Origin: Mycolicibacter virginiensis | GTDB taxonomy: Bacteria; Actinomycetota; Actinomycetes; Mycobacteriales; Mycobacteriaceae | Assembly: GCF_022374935.2 (NCBI RefSeq) | Contig: NZ_CP092430.2 | Span: forward strand, 248,001 to 312,000 | DNA length: 64,000 nucleotides | Direction: 5' to 3' | Part shown: one piece after another, positions 36,194 through 45,085 of the stretch | Numbering within the stretch: the first letter of the stretch is position 1 | Layout: each line of letters begins with the position of its first letter | Notes under the pieces: generated by a model | Told to the model about the DNA's origin: nothing | The model's input: only the letters and a program-made list of their open reading frames with translations | The model's database searches: none | Made by a program: the position numbers and the translations under genes

Positions 36194-37192
36194 TCAATAC
36201 CGCGCGAGGTTGATCACCCGGTCCAGTTCGTCGATACAGGTGTCGATGGAAGCAAATAACGCGGCATTGCCGGACCGTGCCACCACCATGTGACTGCGGG
36301 CCGCTGTCGCGTGCGCGGTCGCGGCAGCGGGCTCGTCACGGGTGAGGGCGGCGGCCGCTGCGGCGAGCTCGCCGACTGTTTTCTGGACCGGTTCGTCGAG
36401 CGGTTCGGCGGTCCCGGTGATGGTGCGCGCCAATTGCACGACGGAAGTGGCCAGCAGGGACAGTTGCGCGGCCTGCCGGTCGGCGGCTCGGGTCTCGGTC
36501 CGCAGCGGCCAGCGAAACGGGCATACCCGCGCCAACTGTTCGGCGGTACCGCGAGCTTCGGACAGGCCTGCCAGACGGTGGTGCAGCTCGGCCGCGGCTG
36601 ACAGCATCCAGTCGGAATCGCCGGTGCGGCTGCGTGTCTGGGTGAGGATGTCATGCACCGCCGTCAACACTTCGATCCGGGCATCGCGCAGCACAACTAC
36701 CGGGTTCCGGGGGAAAATCAGGATGCTAAAGGTGGCCGCGATCCCGCCGCCGACCAGCGCGTCGAACAGCCTCTCCGTTCCGATACCGCTGTGCGGCAGG
36801 GACAACACCAGGATGGCTGAGATGACCGTCTGGTTGACGAACATAGGACGGTGCTGCAGGAAACCTCGGCCGATGAGCAACGCCGCAGACAGCGAGACCA
36901 AGACGACCACGGACATCGCGATCGGCCCGGTGCCCAGGACCATGTTCACCAAGCTGCCTAATCCGATGCCCAGTCCCACCCCGACCACCATCTCGGCTGC
37001 GAGCTGGGAGCGGACCACGTTGGTCGCCCACATGCACACCGCGGCAGCGATCGGCGCGAAGAACGGGGCAGTATGGTCGAGCACGTCGCGGGCCAAGTAC
37101 CACGCCACGCCCGCGGCCAGCGCGGTCTGCAGGATCGCCCACATGGTGGCGCGCAATCGCGACGTACCGATCATGTTGCCAGCAAACAGCAT
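36194..37192 (-). CDS. FUSC-family inner membrane protein
   Basis: 332 residues. The N-terminal half has about six membrane segments (TMWAILQTALAAGVAWYLAR; FFAPIAAAVCMWATNVVRSQ; VVVLVSLSAALLIGRGF). The C-terminal half is a helical cytoplasmic part. It has the FUSC/aromatic acid exporter architecture, with efflux inferred from the family. It ends 8 bases from the convergent glyoxalase and lies 8 bases downstream of selB on the same strand, so it may be read through from the selenium operon. A start at the second Met (37174) is also possible. Confidence 0.82.
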   Translation of the reverse strand: MLFAGNMIGTSRLRATMWAILQTALAAGVAWYLARDVLDHTAPFFAPIAAAVCMWATNVVRSQLAAEMVVGVGLGIGLGSLVNMVLGTGPIAMSVVVLVSLSAALLIGRGFLQHRPMFVNQTVISAILVLSLPHSGIGTERLFDALVGGGIAATFSILIFPRNPVVVLRDARIEVLTAVHDILTQTRSRTGDSDWMLSAAAELHHRLAGLSEARGTAEQLARVCPFRWPLRTETRAADRQAAQLSLLATSVVQLARTITGTAEPLDEPVQKTVGELAAAAAALTRDEPAAATAHATAARSHMVVARSGNAALFASIDTCIDELDRVINLARY

Positions 37193-37200
37193 CTGCGGTA

Positions 37201-38997
37201 TCAGCGCACCACTTCCCGGTAGACCGCATCGATTCGGCGGGTCCAGCCGCGGGCATCGAGAAGCTCCAGCAAGGGGATCGCGACCCGCCGGGTGGTGTGC
37301 AACGCCTGCTTGGCTTGGGTGGCGGTGAAAGGCTGCTTCAGCGACGCCAATTCGCGCATCGCCAACGCGGGCGCAGTCGGCAGCAGCACCAGATTCTCGG
37401 CCAGGCGTAACAGCCGCCCCACCCGTTCAGCCGCCGCCAGCTCCCGGATTCCCAGGTGCAGCGCGGACAGGTCGTCGGCTTCCGGGGCGTGAAACGGGGA
37501 CGCCGCCAACCTGGCCTCCAACTCGGTGATCGCGCCCTCGACAGGGCCGAGATCGTCACGGCCGTCCGGCAACCGAATCAATCCGTCGCGGTGCTCCAAC
37601 CCCGCAGGGCCCACCAGCTCATCGAGCAACGCGGGATCGGGCAGCGAAAGCAGATCCGCCGCCGCGCCCCGGGACAGTCCGGCGGACAGCGGATTCCGCT
37701 CTCGCAGGTCACGCACCGCGCTCTGCAGCCGGTCCCGCCACGCGCTATACGCCGTAGCGTGCACCCACCAGCCGCCGATCACTGTCACTTCCGGCGGTAC
37801 CGGGGGGAGCGCGTACCCAAGCAACTGCAGCCGACGCTGCGACACCGCACCGCGGCGAGCCACCTCGGCCAGCACCTGTCCTGGCTGATCGGCCGGATCG
37901 GTTCCGGCGAGTTCGTCGGCGCGTCGGGCCGCGTCACCGCGTCGCCGCAGGGCAGGCGGATCGGCGTCGAGCACCACCACCCCGCCCAGCACTCGACGGG
38001 CCCCCGGGTCGCGCAGTGCCAGATGATCCGAAAACATCAGCGGCAGCGGGCTTTCCAAAGTAAGGCGGGCGTGGTCGGCGTCGAGGAGCCGCAGCCGGGC
38101 GGGCACCGCGGCCGTGCCTACGTGCACCACGATGCGCTCGGGTGCCTCGGGCAGGGGGCAACCGGTGCGGTGTCGGACGTCGGCCACCATGGTGGTCAGC
38201 CACTCGTCGGAGCTGACCAGGGCGTCCCCGCGGCGCACCTCGCCGGCCGCCACCCCGCGCAGATTGACCGCGACCCGCACCGTGGGGTGCAGTTCCGAAT
38301 GCGTCTCGCCGCAGCTCTGCAGCCCGCGAATGACCACCGCACGCGAATGGCCACGCCCCAGCAACTGCAGCTGATCACCGGCTGCCAACGCGCCCGCGGT
38401 CAGGGTGCCGGTCACCACCGTCCCGGCCCCGGTGATGGTGAACGAGCGGTCCACCCACAACCGAACACGCCCCGTGCTCGAAGGCTCCGGGAGCTCGGCC
38501 AGCAGGTCGTCGAGCGCAGCACGCAGTGCGTCCAGGCCGGTGCCGTCCAGCGCTGACACGGCGACGATCGGGGCGTCAGCCAGACCCGTCTGGGCCAGTT
38601 CGGCGCGCACCTGGTCGGAAACCTGCGCGACGCGTTGATCGCCGGCCCGGTCAACGCGGGTGAGCACCACCAGTCCCTGCGTAATGCCCAGGGCGGCTAT
38701 GGCGTCGCGGTGATCATCGGACTGTGCCCGCCAGCCCTCGTCGGCGGCGACCACGAAACACACCACCGAAGCCGGTCCCAGACCGGCCAGGGTGTTGGGC
38801 AGAAACCGTTCGTGGCCTGGCACATCGACGAAGGCCACTCGCCGGCCCGACGGCAGCGCGGTCCAGGCGAAACCCAGATCGATGGTGAGTCCGCGCCGTC
38901 GTTCCTCGGCCCAACGGTCGGGTTCCATCCCGGTGAGCGCCCGCACCAGGGTGGACTTGCCGTGGTCGACGTGGCCGGCCGTGGCAATAACAAACAT
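37201..38997 (-). CDS. selB: Selenocysteine-specific elongation factor SelB
   Basis: 598 residues. The N-terminal GTPase domain has G1 GHVDHGKSTLVRALTG at about 8-23, GLTIDLGFAW, G3 DVPGHERF and the G4-like VVLTRVDRAG. The protein continues with EF-Tu-like domains (SFTITGAGTVVTGTLTAG) and C-terminal winged helices that bind the SECIS hairpin, ending RRIDAVYREVVR. It carries Sec-tRNA to UGA codons with a SECIS element. ATG 38997 gives the canonical MFVIATAGHVDHGK start. It lies 13 bases after selA in one operon. Confidence 0.96.
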   Translation of the reverse strand: MFVIATAGHVDHGKSTLVRALTGMEPDRWAEERRRGLTIDLGFAWTALPSGRRVAFVDVPGHERFLPNTLAGLGPASVVCFVVAADEGWRAQSDDHRDAIAALGITQGLVVLTRVDRAGDQRVAQVSDQVRAELAQTGLADAPIVAVSALDGTGLDALRAALDDLLAELPEPSSTGRVRLWVDRSFTITGAGTVVTGTLTAGALAAGDQLQLLGRGHSRAVVIRGLQSCGETHSELHPTVRVAVNLRGVAAGEVRRGDALVSSDEWLTTMVADVRHRTGCPLPEAPERIVVHVGTAAVPARLRLLDADHARLTLESPLPLMFSDHLALRDPGARRVLGGVVVLDADPPALRRRGDAARRADELAGTDPADQPGQVLAEVARRGAVSQRRLQLLGYALPPVPPEVTVIGGWWVHATAYSAWRDRLQSAVRDLRERNPLSAGLSRGAAADLLSLPDPALLDELVGPAGLEHRDGLIRLPDGRDDLGPVEGAITELEARLAASPFHAPEADDLSALHLGIRELAAAERVGRLLRLAENLVLLPTAPALAMRELASLKQPFTATQAKQALHTTRRVAIPLLELLDARGWTRRIDAVYREVVR

Positions 38998-39010
38998 GGC
39001 CGAACGCCCC

Positions 39011-40318
39011 TCACCCGATCCGGTCGAGCGCGGCCCGCACCGCGGCCAGCAGCCGGTCGTCGTCGGCTTCCGGCACACAGCGCAGATCGATCAGGCAGGC
39101 GCCGTCGTGCACCCGGGGCAGCACCGCGGGATCGCCGGTGCGCAGCGCGGCCGCCGCGGCCTCGGGCAGCCGGACCGCCCAGCCCGGCAGCGGAACTCCC
39201 GGAGCTCCGCCGCCGCCGACGCGGCCGTCATGGACGACGACGGTGGCACCGACCGCGGCGGCCAGCCGGTCGGCACGCGAACGCAACTGGACGGGGTCGG
39301 CGTGCAGTGCCCGGGTCACCGGGGCGGCGGCGCCGGAGACGGTGGCCTCCAGGGCTGCCAGGGTGAGTTTGTCGGCGCGAACCGCGCGAGCCAACGGATG
39401 TCGAGCGAGCTGGGCGATGACCTCGGCCCGGCCCAACATGACCCCGGCCTGCGGCCCGCCGAGTAGCTTGTCCCCGCTGGCGGTCACGATGTCGGCGCCG
39501 GCGGCAAGCATGGTCGCCGCATCCGGCTCGGCGGGCAACAGCGGATCCGGGGATAGCAGTCCGCTGCCCAGATCGGCTACCAAGGCCACCTCGTGTTCGG
39601 TTGCCAGGGGCCGCAATTGCGCCAATCCCACCGCTGCCGTGAAACCGTGGACGGCGAAATTGCTGGGATGGACCTTGAGGATGCAGCCGGTCTGGGGTCC
39701 GATGGCCTCGGCGTAATCACGCAGATGGGTGCGGTTAGTGGTGCCGACCTCCCGCAGCCTCGCCCCGGTGGAGGCGATCAGGTCCGGTAGGCGGAAGCCG
39801 GCCCCGATCTCGATCAGCTCGCCCCGGCTGACCACCACCTCGCGGCCGGCGGCCAGCGCTGTGGTGGCCAGCACCAGGGCCGCGGCACCGTTGTTGACCA
39901 CCAGCGCGTCCTCGGCGGCCGGGCAGGCCGCCAGCAGCGCAGCCCGGGCCGCGACCCCGCGTTTGGAGCGCGCGCCGGTGGCCAGGTCCAGCTCGACGTC
40001 GACGTAGCCGCTGGCCGCCACCAGTGCCTCGACCGCGGCGGCTGACAGCGGCGCTCGACCCAGGTTGGTGTGCACCACCACCCCGGTGGCATTGAGGACC
40101 GGCCGCAACGTCGTCCCCGTCTGGCCGGAAAGGCCTTCCAGAACAACGCTTTCGACTTGCTCTGGTGCCAGATCGCCGCGTCGCGCCCGATCCTGGGCGT
40201 CACGCACCAGGCCGCGGACCACATGCTCGCCAAGTCGTGCACGGGCCGCGCGAACCGGAGGCAGCATCAACAGTGCATCGGTGCGTGGAATGGCGCGGCG
40301 CGGATCGGTGTCGGTCAC
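39011..40318 (-). CDS. selA: L-seryl-tRNA(Sec) selenium transferase SelA
   Basis: 435 residues. A PLP enzyme that converts Ser-tRNA(Sec) to Sec-tRNA(Sec) with selenophosphate. The motif TASGDKLLGGPQAG contains the PLP lysine; VLNATGVVVHTNLGRAPLS and REVGTTNRTHLRDY are further family blocks. GTG 40318 with AGGAGG just upstream is preferred to the ATG 25 codons earlier, which lies in the 3' part of the tRNA-Sec gene. Gene order is tRNA-Sec, selA, selB on the minus strand. Confidence 0.95.
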   Translation of the reverse strand: MTDTDPRRAIPRTDALLMLPPVRAARARLGEHVVRGLVRDAQDRARRGDLAPEQVESVVLEGLSGQTGTTLRPVLNATGVVVHTNLGRAPLSAAAVEALVAASGYVDVELDLATGARSKRGVAARAALLAACPAAEDALVVNNGAAALVLATTALAAGREVVVSRGELIEIGAGFRLPDLIASTGARLREVGTTNRTHLRDYAEAIGPQTGCILKVHPSNFAVHGFTAAVGLAQLRPLATEHEVALVADLGSGLLSPDPLLPAEPDAATMLAAGADIVTASGDKLLGGPQAGVMLGRAEVIAQLARHPLARAVRADKLTLAALEATVSGAAAPVTRALHADPVQLRSRADRLAAAVGATVVVHDGRVGGGGAPGVPLPGWAVRLPEAAAAALRTGDPAVLPRVHDGACLIDLRCVPEADDDRLLAAVRAALDRIG

Positions 40319-40341
40319 GGCTCCTCCTGGCGATACGCGGC

Positions 40342-40436
40342 TGGCGGAGGCGGACGGGAATCGAACCCGCCAGGCCGAGCTACTCGGCCTCACCGGTTTT
40401 GAAGACCGGGGAGCCCACCAGGACTCAGACGCCTCC
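40342..40436 (-). tRNA. selC: tRNA-Sec (anticodon UCA)
   Basis: A 95-nucleotide tRNA on the minus strand. The acceptor arms GGAGGCG and CGCCTCC pair, a G discriminator precedes an encoded CCA, and the anticodon stem-loop CCGGTCTTCAAAACCGG gives anticodon TCA (40400-40402). A long variable arm GGCCGAGTAGCTCGGCC, the T arm with GGTTCGATTCC and the extended acceptor are typical of tRNA-Sec. It lies 24 bases upstream of selA in the same direction. Confidence 0.96.
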
Positions 40437-40541
40437 GCTGATCAACCTAAACCTTCAGCGATTTCGGCGCGGTAATGACCGCTCAGCGGAGAAAAACGCG
40501 CCGAGACCGTGGGTAGCATGACCCCGAAGGAGGCCGTGACC

Positions 40542-41447
40542 ATGACGAGCCAAACCAAGCCGGCGGTGGGCGGGCACATCCATGAACCGGCCGGCGTGGA
40601 GATCCACGCCCGCAATGTCGAGTTCGACTGGTCACAGACACCGCTGCACTGGATCAAAGACGAGCCGGTGGCCTCCGATGTGGTGAGCATCCTGCACCTG
40701 ATCCTGCCCGAGGGCGAGCGGTGGTTCTGCGAGGTTTTCAACGAGGCGCTGCCGTACGTCAAGGACGAGGATCTGGCGCGCGCCATGCGCGGCTTCATCG
40801 GCCAGGAGGCGATGCACGCCGAGTCCCACGACAAGGCGGTGACCGAGTTCCTGGAAGCGCGCGGCGTCGACACCGGGCCCATCCTGCGGCAGTTCGAGTA
40901 CTTGTTCCGCAAGCTGCTGGCACCGCGCAGCCAGCGGTTCGCCCGCACCCGCTACAACGACATGGTGCAGCGGCTGTGGCTGATCGCCGCGATCGAGCAC
41001 TACACCGCGATCCTGGGTGACTTCGTGCTGAACTGCTCGTGGGACGACTACGACGTGGATCCGACGATGGCCGACATCTGCCGCTGGCACGGTGCCGAGG
41101 AGATCGAACATCGCTGCGTGGCACACGATGTGGCGAACTACTTTCACCCCGGCTACCTGAACCGTTGCCGTGCGATGGTGGTCGGCCTGGCGTACCTGGT
41201 GTTGATGATTCACCGGGCGATCGGATTCATGTGCCGCTCAGATGACACCATCAGCCATTCCTATTTCTGGTTGTGGCGTCAGTACCTGAGCGGGTCGCGG
41301 CGCAACATCCTGCCCCAGTTGCGGCAGGTGCTCAAATACACCGTCGTCTATTTCAAGCCGTCGTTCGACCCGGCGTCCATCGGCTCCACCGCGCAGGCTG
41401 TCGCCTACCTGGCGACGTCGCCGGCAGCACGCAGGGCGCGGCGTTGA
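40542..41447 (+). CDS. Metal-dependent hydrolase (PF10118 type)
   Basis: 301 residues. The helical core has repeated carboxylate/His motifs of a diiron-like fold: LPEGERWFCEVFNEALPY, GFIGQEAMHAESHDKAV, AAIEHYTAILGDF and WHGAEEIEHRCVAHDVA. The ATG at 40542 follows AAGGAGG by 8 bases. The family is annotated as a metal-dependent hydrolase with unknown substrate, but ferritin-like diiron oxygenase chemistry is a fair alternative, given the electron-transfer partner in the next gene. Its stop overlaps the next start (TTGA). Confidence 0.85.
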   Translation: MTSQTKPAVGGHIHEPAGVEIHARNVEFDWSQTPLHWIKDEPVASDVVSILHLILPEGERWFCEVFNEALPYVKDEDLARAMRGFIGQEAMHAESHDKAVTEFLEARGVDTGPILRQFEYLFRKLLAPRSQRFARTRYNDMVQRLWLIAAIEHYTAILGDFVLNCSWDDYDVDPTMADICRWHGAEEIEHRCVAHDVANYFHPGYLNRCRAMVVGLAYLVLMIHRAIGFMCRSDDTISHSYFWLWRQYLSGSRRNILPQLRQVLKYTVVYFKPSFDPASIGSTAQAVAYLATSPAARRARR

Positions 41448-42586
41448 CGACCTCGGGACACGACGCCGCGGGATCACGATTCCGGCCGCTGGGCGAGATT
41501 CCGGCCGACGTTCCGCCGCAGCTGTACGGGCGGTGGCGCCACGACCCCCTGCTGCGGGCCTCGAATCTGCTGGCCAAGATCGCCTTCCCGGCGTTCAGCG
41601 TGTTGATGCGCCGCTGGAAACTGGCCGAGCCGGATCGCACGCGCGAGTTGCGGGTGGCCCGGCGTGAGATCGTGGCCCACGACAAAGACGTGGTGGCGTT
41701 GACCCTGGTCGCCGCCGACGGCAAGCCGCTGGCCCGCTGGACACCCGGCGCGCATCTGGACCTGCTGCTGCCCTCCGGCAAGATGCGGGAGTACTCGCTG
41801 TGTGGAGACCCCGCCGACTCCGACAGCTACCGCATCGCGGTGCGCCGCATCCCCGACGGCGGCGGTGGGTCGATCGAGGTGCACGACACGTTGCAGCCCG
41901 GCGCCACGGTCACGATCAAGGGACCCCGCAACGGCATGCCGATGGCCGTTCCCGGTTTCGGTTCGCCGGCGCAGCGTCTCCGCTTCGTCGCCGGCGGTAT
42001 TGGGATCACCCCGATCCTGCCGATGATGCGCGCCGCTGAACGCCTGGGACTGGACTGGTCGATGATCTACACCGGCCGCTCGGCCGACTCCATCCCGTTC
42101 ATCGATGAGGTGCAGCAGTTCGGCGACAAGGTGGCCGTCCGCACGGACGACACCTACGGGCTACCGACGGCCGCCGACTTGATCGGCGACGCGCCGGTGC
42201 CGACGGCGCTCTACGCGTGCGGCCCGCCGGCCATGCTCGAGGTGCTCCGTCAGGGGCTGATCGGCCGTACCGACGTAGAGCTGCACTACGAACGGTTCTT
42301 TGCCCCACCGGTTCTCGACGGCAAACCGTTCACCGTCACCCTCGCCAAAAGCGGCACCGTCGTCCCTGTCGACGCCGAACAGACCGCGTTGGCGGCGATC
42401 CTGCAGGTCCAGCCGGCCACCCCCTACTCATGCAAACAGGGATTCTGCGGCACCTGCCGGGTGCGGGTGCTCGACGGGGAGATCGACCACCGAGATCAGA
42501 CCCTGACCGATACCGAACGCGCCAACGGCGACATGCTGATCTGCATCTCCCGCGCGGCCGGCGACCACCTCATCATTGACGCATGA
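41444..42586 (+). CDS. Ferredoxin reductase with C-terminal [2Fe-2S] domain
   Basis: 380 residues from a TTG that overlaps the previous stop. An FAD domain (MREYSLCGDP with the RxYS flavin motif), an NAD(P) domain (RFVAGGIGITPILPMMRAAE; YACGPPAMLEVL) and a plant-type ferredoxin domain (YSCKQGFCGTCRVRVLDGE plus a later Cys) follow in order. It would pass electrons from NAD(P)H to the partner metalloenzyme at 40542. No better start with a match to the family was found. It overlaps selD by ATGA. Confidence 0.88.
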   Translation: MTTSGHDAAGSRFRPLGEIPADVPPQLYGRWRHDPLLRASNLLAKIAFPAFSVLMRRWKLAEPDRTRELRVARREIVAHDKDVVALTLVAADGKPLARWTPGAHLDLLLPSGKMREYSLCGDPADSDSYRIAVRRIPDGGGGSIEVHDTLQPGATVTIKGPRNGMPMAVPGFGSPAQRLRFVAGGIGITPILPMMRAAERLGLDWSMIYTGRSADSIPFIDEVQQFGDKVAVRTDDTYGLPTAADLIGDAPVPTALYACGPPAMLEVLRQGLIGRTDVELHYERFFAPPVLDGKPFTVTLAKSGTVVPVDAEQTALAAILQVQPATPYSCKQGFCGTCRVRVLDGEIDHRDQTLTDTERANGDMLICISRAAGDHLIIDA

Positions 42587-43563
42587 CCGAACTGCGATTG
42601 ACCGGCTACGCCCACGGCGGCGGCTGCGCATGCAAGATTCCCCCCGGCGAGCTGGAGGAGGCGGTGCGCGGCCTGACCGGGCAGTCCGGCGAGAACGTTC
42701 TGGTCGGCCTCGACGACGGCGACGACGCCGCAGCCGTGCTGGTGCGCGACGACCTCGCCGTGCTGTCCACCGCTGACTTTTTCACCCCCGTCGTCGACGA
42801 CGCCTACGACTGGGGCCGGATCGCTGCCGCCAATGCGCTCTCGGACATCTATGCGATGGGCGGACGCCCGGTGGTCGCGATCAATCTGGTCGGCTGGCCG
42901 CGGGAAACACTACCCCTGGAGTTGATGACGGAGGTGCTGCGCGGCGGTCTGGCGGTGGCGCAGCAGGCGGGCTGCCCGGTGATCGGCGGCCATTCCATCG
43001 ACGACCCGGAGCCCAAGTACGGCATGGCGGTCACCGGGGTGGCCGATCCGAACAAGTTGCTGCGCAACGACGCCGCGCAGCCTGGCCTACCGCTGACCTT
43101 GACCAAGCCGCTGGGGGTGGGGCTGCTCAACAACCGGCACAAGCGCACCGGCGAGGTGTTCGACGACGCGATCGCGACCATGGTCGGACTCAACCGTGAC
43201 GCCGCCGAAGCCGCACTGTCGCTCGGGGTGCGGGCGGCCACCGACGTCACCGGTTTCGGGCTACTCGGCCATCTGTACAAGATGTGCCGTGCCTCGGGGG
43301 TGGGTGCGGTGCTCGACCGATCTGCGGTGCCGATGATCGCCGGCGCGCACGAAGCGCTGCGCGATGGCTACGTCTCCGGTGGCACGCGCCGCAACCTGGA
43401 CTGGGTGCGTCCGCACCTGCGCCCCGGCCCCGGCGTCACCGAGGACGACCTGCTGCTGCTGGCCGACGCTCAGACCTCCGGGGGCCTGCTGGTCGTCGGA
43501 GAGCTGCCCGGCCACCCGGTGATCGGACATACCCTGGCGGGCAGCGGAATTGACGTCGTGTGA
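42583..43563 (+). CDS. selD: Selenide, water dikinase SelD
   Basis: 326 residues. It makes selenophosphate from selenide and ATP. The catalytic site GGGCACKIPP near residues 13-22 has Cys (not Sec) and Lys. Also visible are VGLDDGDDAAAV, ALSDIYAMGGRPVVAIN and GGHSIDDPEPKYGMAVTG. It starts at an ATGA overlap with the ferredoxin reductase gene, so it is the third gene of that operon. It supplies SelA. Confidence 0.95.
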   Translation: MTELRLTGYAHGGGCACKIPPGELEEAVRGLTGQSGENVLVGLDDGDDAAAVLVRDDLAVLSTADFFTPVVDDAYDWGRIAAANALSDIYAMGGRPVVAINLVGWPRETLPLELMTEVLRGGLAVAQQAGCPVIGGHSIDDPEPKYGMAVTGVADPNKLLRNDAAQPGLPLTLTKPLGVGLLNNRHKRTGEVFDDAIATMVGLNRDAAEAALSLGVRAATDVTGFGLLGHLYKMCRASGVGAVLDRSAVPMIAGAHEALRDGYVSGGTRRNLDWVRPHLRPGPGVTEDDLLLLADAQTSGGLLVVGELPGHPVIGHTLAGSGIDVV

Positions 43564-43593
43564 GCTGGAACTCTGATAGGTTCCTCGATCACC

Positions 43594-44013
43594 ATGAACC
43601 TTTCTCAGGGCAGTGTTCGCAACTCGTTCCGCGCGGTGGCCGTGTGCGCTGCCGCAGTTATCTCCGCCGGGCCGGCCTACGCTGATCCGCCGCTGCTCAA
43701 CGGCGAATACCAGGGTGCCGACCAGGAGTTCGCCTGGACCATCGCCACCAGCTGTAGCCAGGCCGACTGCAACGGAACCGTCTCCAGCAATCAGGGCTGG
43801 ACCAGTCCCATGAGCCTGGTCGACGGGCACTGGCAGTTCAGCGTCACCAAGCCGGACGGCGGGATCTGCGCAGACGGCAACTACGCGCCGGCGATCATTC
43901 GGGTCTCGATCGACCCGGTATCGCTCGGCGGGGTGGTCACGACCAGTTCCGATGGCGAATGCCCGGGAAGTACTTTGGCCTCCAAGCCATTTCAGCTGCA
44001 CCAGCTCGGCTGA
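43594..44013 (+). CDS. Small secreted protein of unknown function
   Basis: 139 residues. A signal peptide is clear: basic start, hydrophobic core AVAVCAAAVISAG and a cleavage site after AYA. The mature part of about 107 residues has four Cys that could make two disulfides (CSQADC, GGIC, GEC). It resembles the mycobacterial small secreted proteins with beta-rich folds. I do not recognise a function. It lies between selD and the convergent formate dehydrogenase operon. Confidence 0.8.
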   Translation: MNLSQGSVRNSFRAVAVCAAAVISAGPAYADPPLLNGEYQGADQEFAWTIATSCSQADCNGTVSSNQGWTSPMSLVDGHWQFSVTKPDGGICADGNYAPAIIRVSIDPVSLGGVVTTSSDGECPGSTLASKPFQLHQLG

Positions 44014-44029
44014 GATACTCCGGCAGGAC

Positions 44030-45085
44030 TTAATCGGCGGTGGTGATCGAATCCCCGGTGATCCCCGCCGCCTGCCGCTCCGCCAGCCGGCGCTTCTGCG
44101 GCTCGATGGTGTAGCGCGGGTCCTTGGCCGAGGCCATGCCGGCCTCGAACACCCCAAAACGAGTCAGCGCCGAGGCGCCTAGCAGCGCCAGCCCCGACAA
44201 CGCTGCCACGCTGCGGCGACGTCCGCCCAGGAGTGTCCCGACACCTCCGGCGATCGCCAACCGTTCGCTCCATCGCAGCATCGCGCCGGCCCGGCCCTGC
44301 TGCAGCGGCTCGGCGGCGATCGGGTCCATCCGATGTTCCATGGCCCTGGTGGCGATGACATCACCGAGCACCCCGAGCACGGCCAATCGCCGCGCCGGGC
44401 CGGCCTCGCGCACCGGGGTGGTCAGCATGGCCAGCCCGCCCGAGGCCAGACTTGCCGAGCTGACGAACACGAACGGCAAGTCGCGGTGCGCGCCGTGCCA
44501 GGTCGGGGTGGCGGTGTCGCCGAGCAGCACCGCGGTATAGACGGCCAGCGGCGCCGCGAACACGGCAGCCTCCAATCCGGCCGGCCCCTCCGCCGCGTGC
44601 AACACGCCGCGCAGCGGGCCCAGCGGTAACCGCTGGCCGGTCAGCCGGTCCACCTCGGCGGCCGCCGCCACCGACGCGCCCGCACCGAACCCCGACAGGA
44701 TCCACGAACCCACGCTCATCGGCGACGTCAGTTTGATGGTGCGCAGCATGTTGACGAAGCGCTCTGGACGGCCGAGGTCGCTGATCAGGGCCGCCGCACT
44801 CAACACGATCGCGACCAGCGCCGCCAGGCGGGAGTTGCGCCGCAACACTTTTCGTCCGGTCAGCTGGGCGCCGGCGGCCAGCAGACCGGAGCCGCCTGCC
44901 AGTCCGCCCAGGAACAGGTAGGCGGCGATCTCGTGCGACCACGGTGCGGGTTTGACCACCGGACGGCCGTAGTAGGAGCTGAACTGCACGTCGGGGACCA
45001 TCGGCATCTCACGGCCACCGTCCCCGCCGCCCCGGCGTCGGCGTCTGCCGCCGCCGCGGCGGGGGCCTTCGGACACCATGTTCAT
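44030..45085 (-). CDS. Formate dehydrogenase membrane subunit (NrfD family)
   Basis: 351 residues, about eight membrane segments of NrfD/PsrC type: EIAAYLFLGGLAGGSGLLAA, AALISDLGRPERFVNMLR and MSVGSWILSGFGAGASVAAA are family blocks. The N-terminus is a 30-residue Arg/Gly-rich stretch (GPRRGGGRRRRRGGG) of unusual charge. It would anchor the dehydrogenase and hand electrons to menaquinone. It starts in an ATGA overlap with the iron-sulfur subunit. Confidence 0.86.
   Translation of the reverse strand: MNMVSEGPRRGGGRRRRRGGGDGGREMPMVPDVQFSSYYGRPVVKPAPWSHEIAAYLFLGGLAGGSGLLAAGAQLTGRKVLRRNSRLAALVAIVLSAAALISDLGRPERFVNMLRTIKLTSPMSVGSWILSGFGAGASVAAAAEVDRLTGQRLPLGPLRGVLHAAEGPAGLEAAVFAAPLAVYTAVLLGDTATPTWHGAHRDLPFVFVSSASLASGGLAMLTTPVREAGPARRLAVLGVLGDVIATRAMEHRMDPIAAEPLQQGRAGAMLRWSERLAIAGGVGTLLGGRRRSVAALSGLALLGASALTRFGVFEAGMASAKDPRYTIEPQKRRLAERQAAGITGDSITTAD

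Noticed and set aside
40342..40393. SelA start at 40393
   Set aside because: It would place the selA coding start inside the tRNA-Sec gene; GTG 40318 has a strong ribosome binding site.
41273..41443. Upstream start of the ferredoxin reductase at 41273
   Set aside because: It would overlap 175 bases of the hydrolase gene in another frame and encodes no recognisable sequence.
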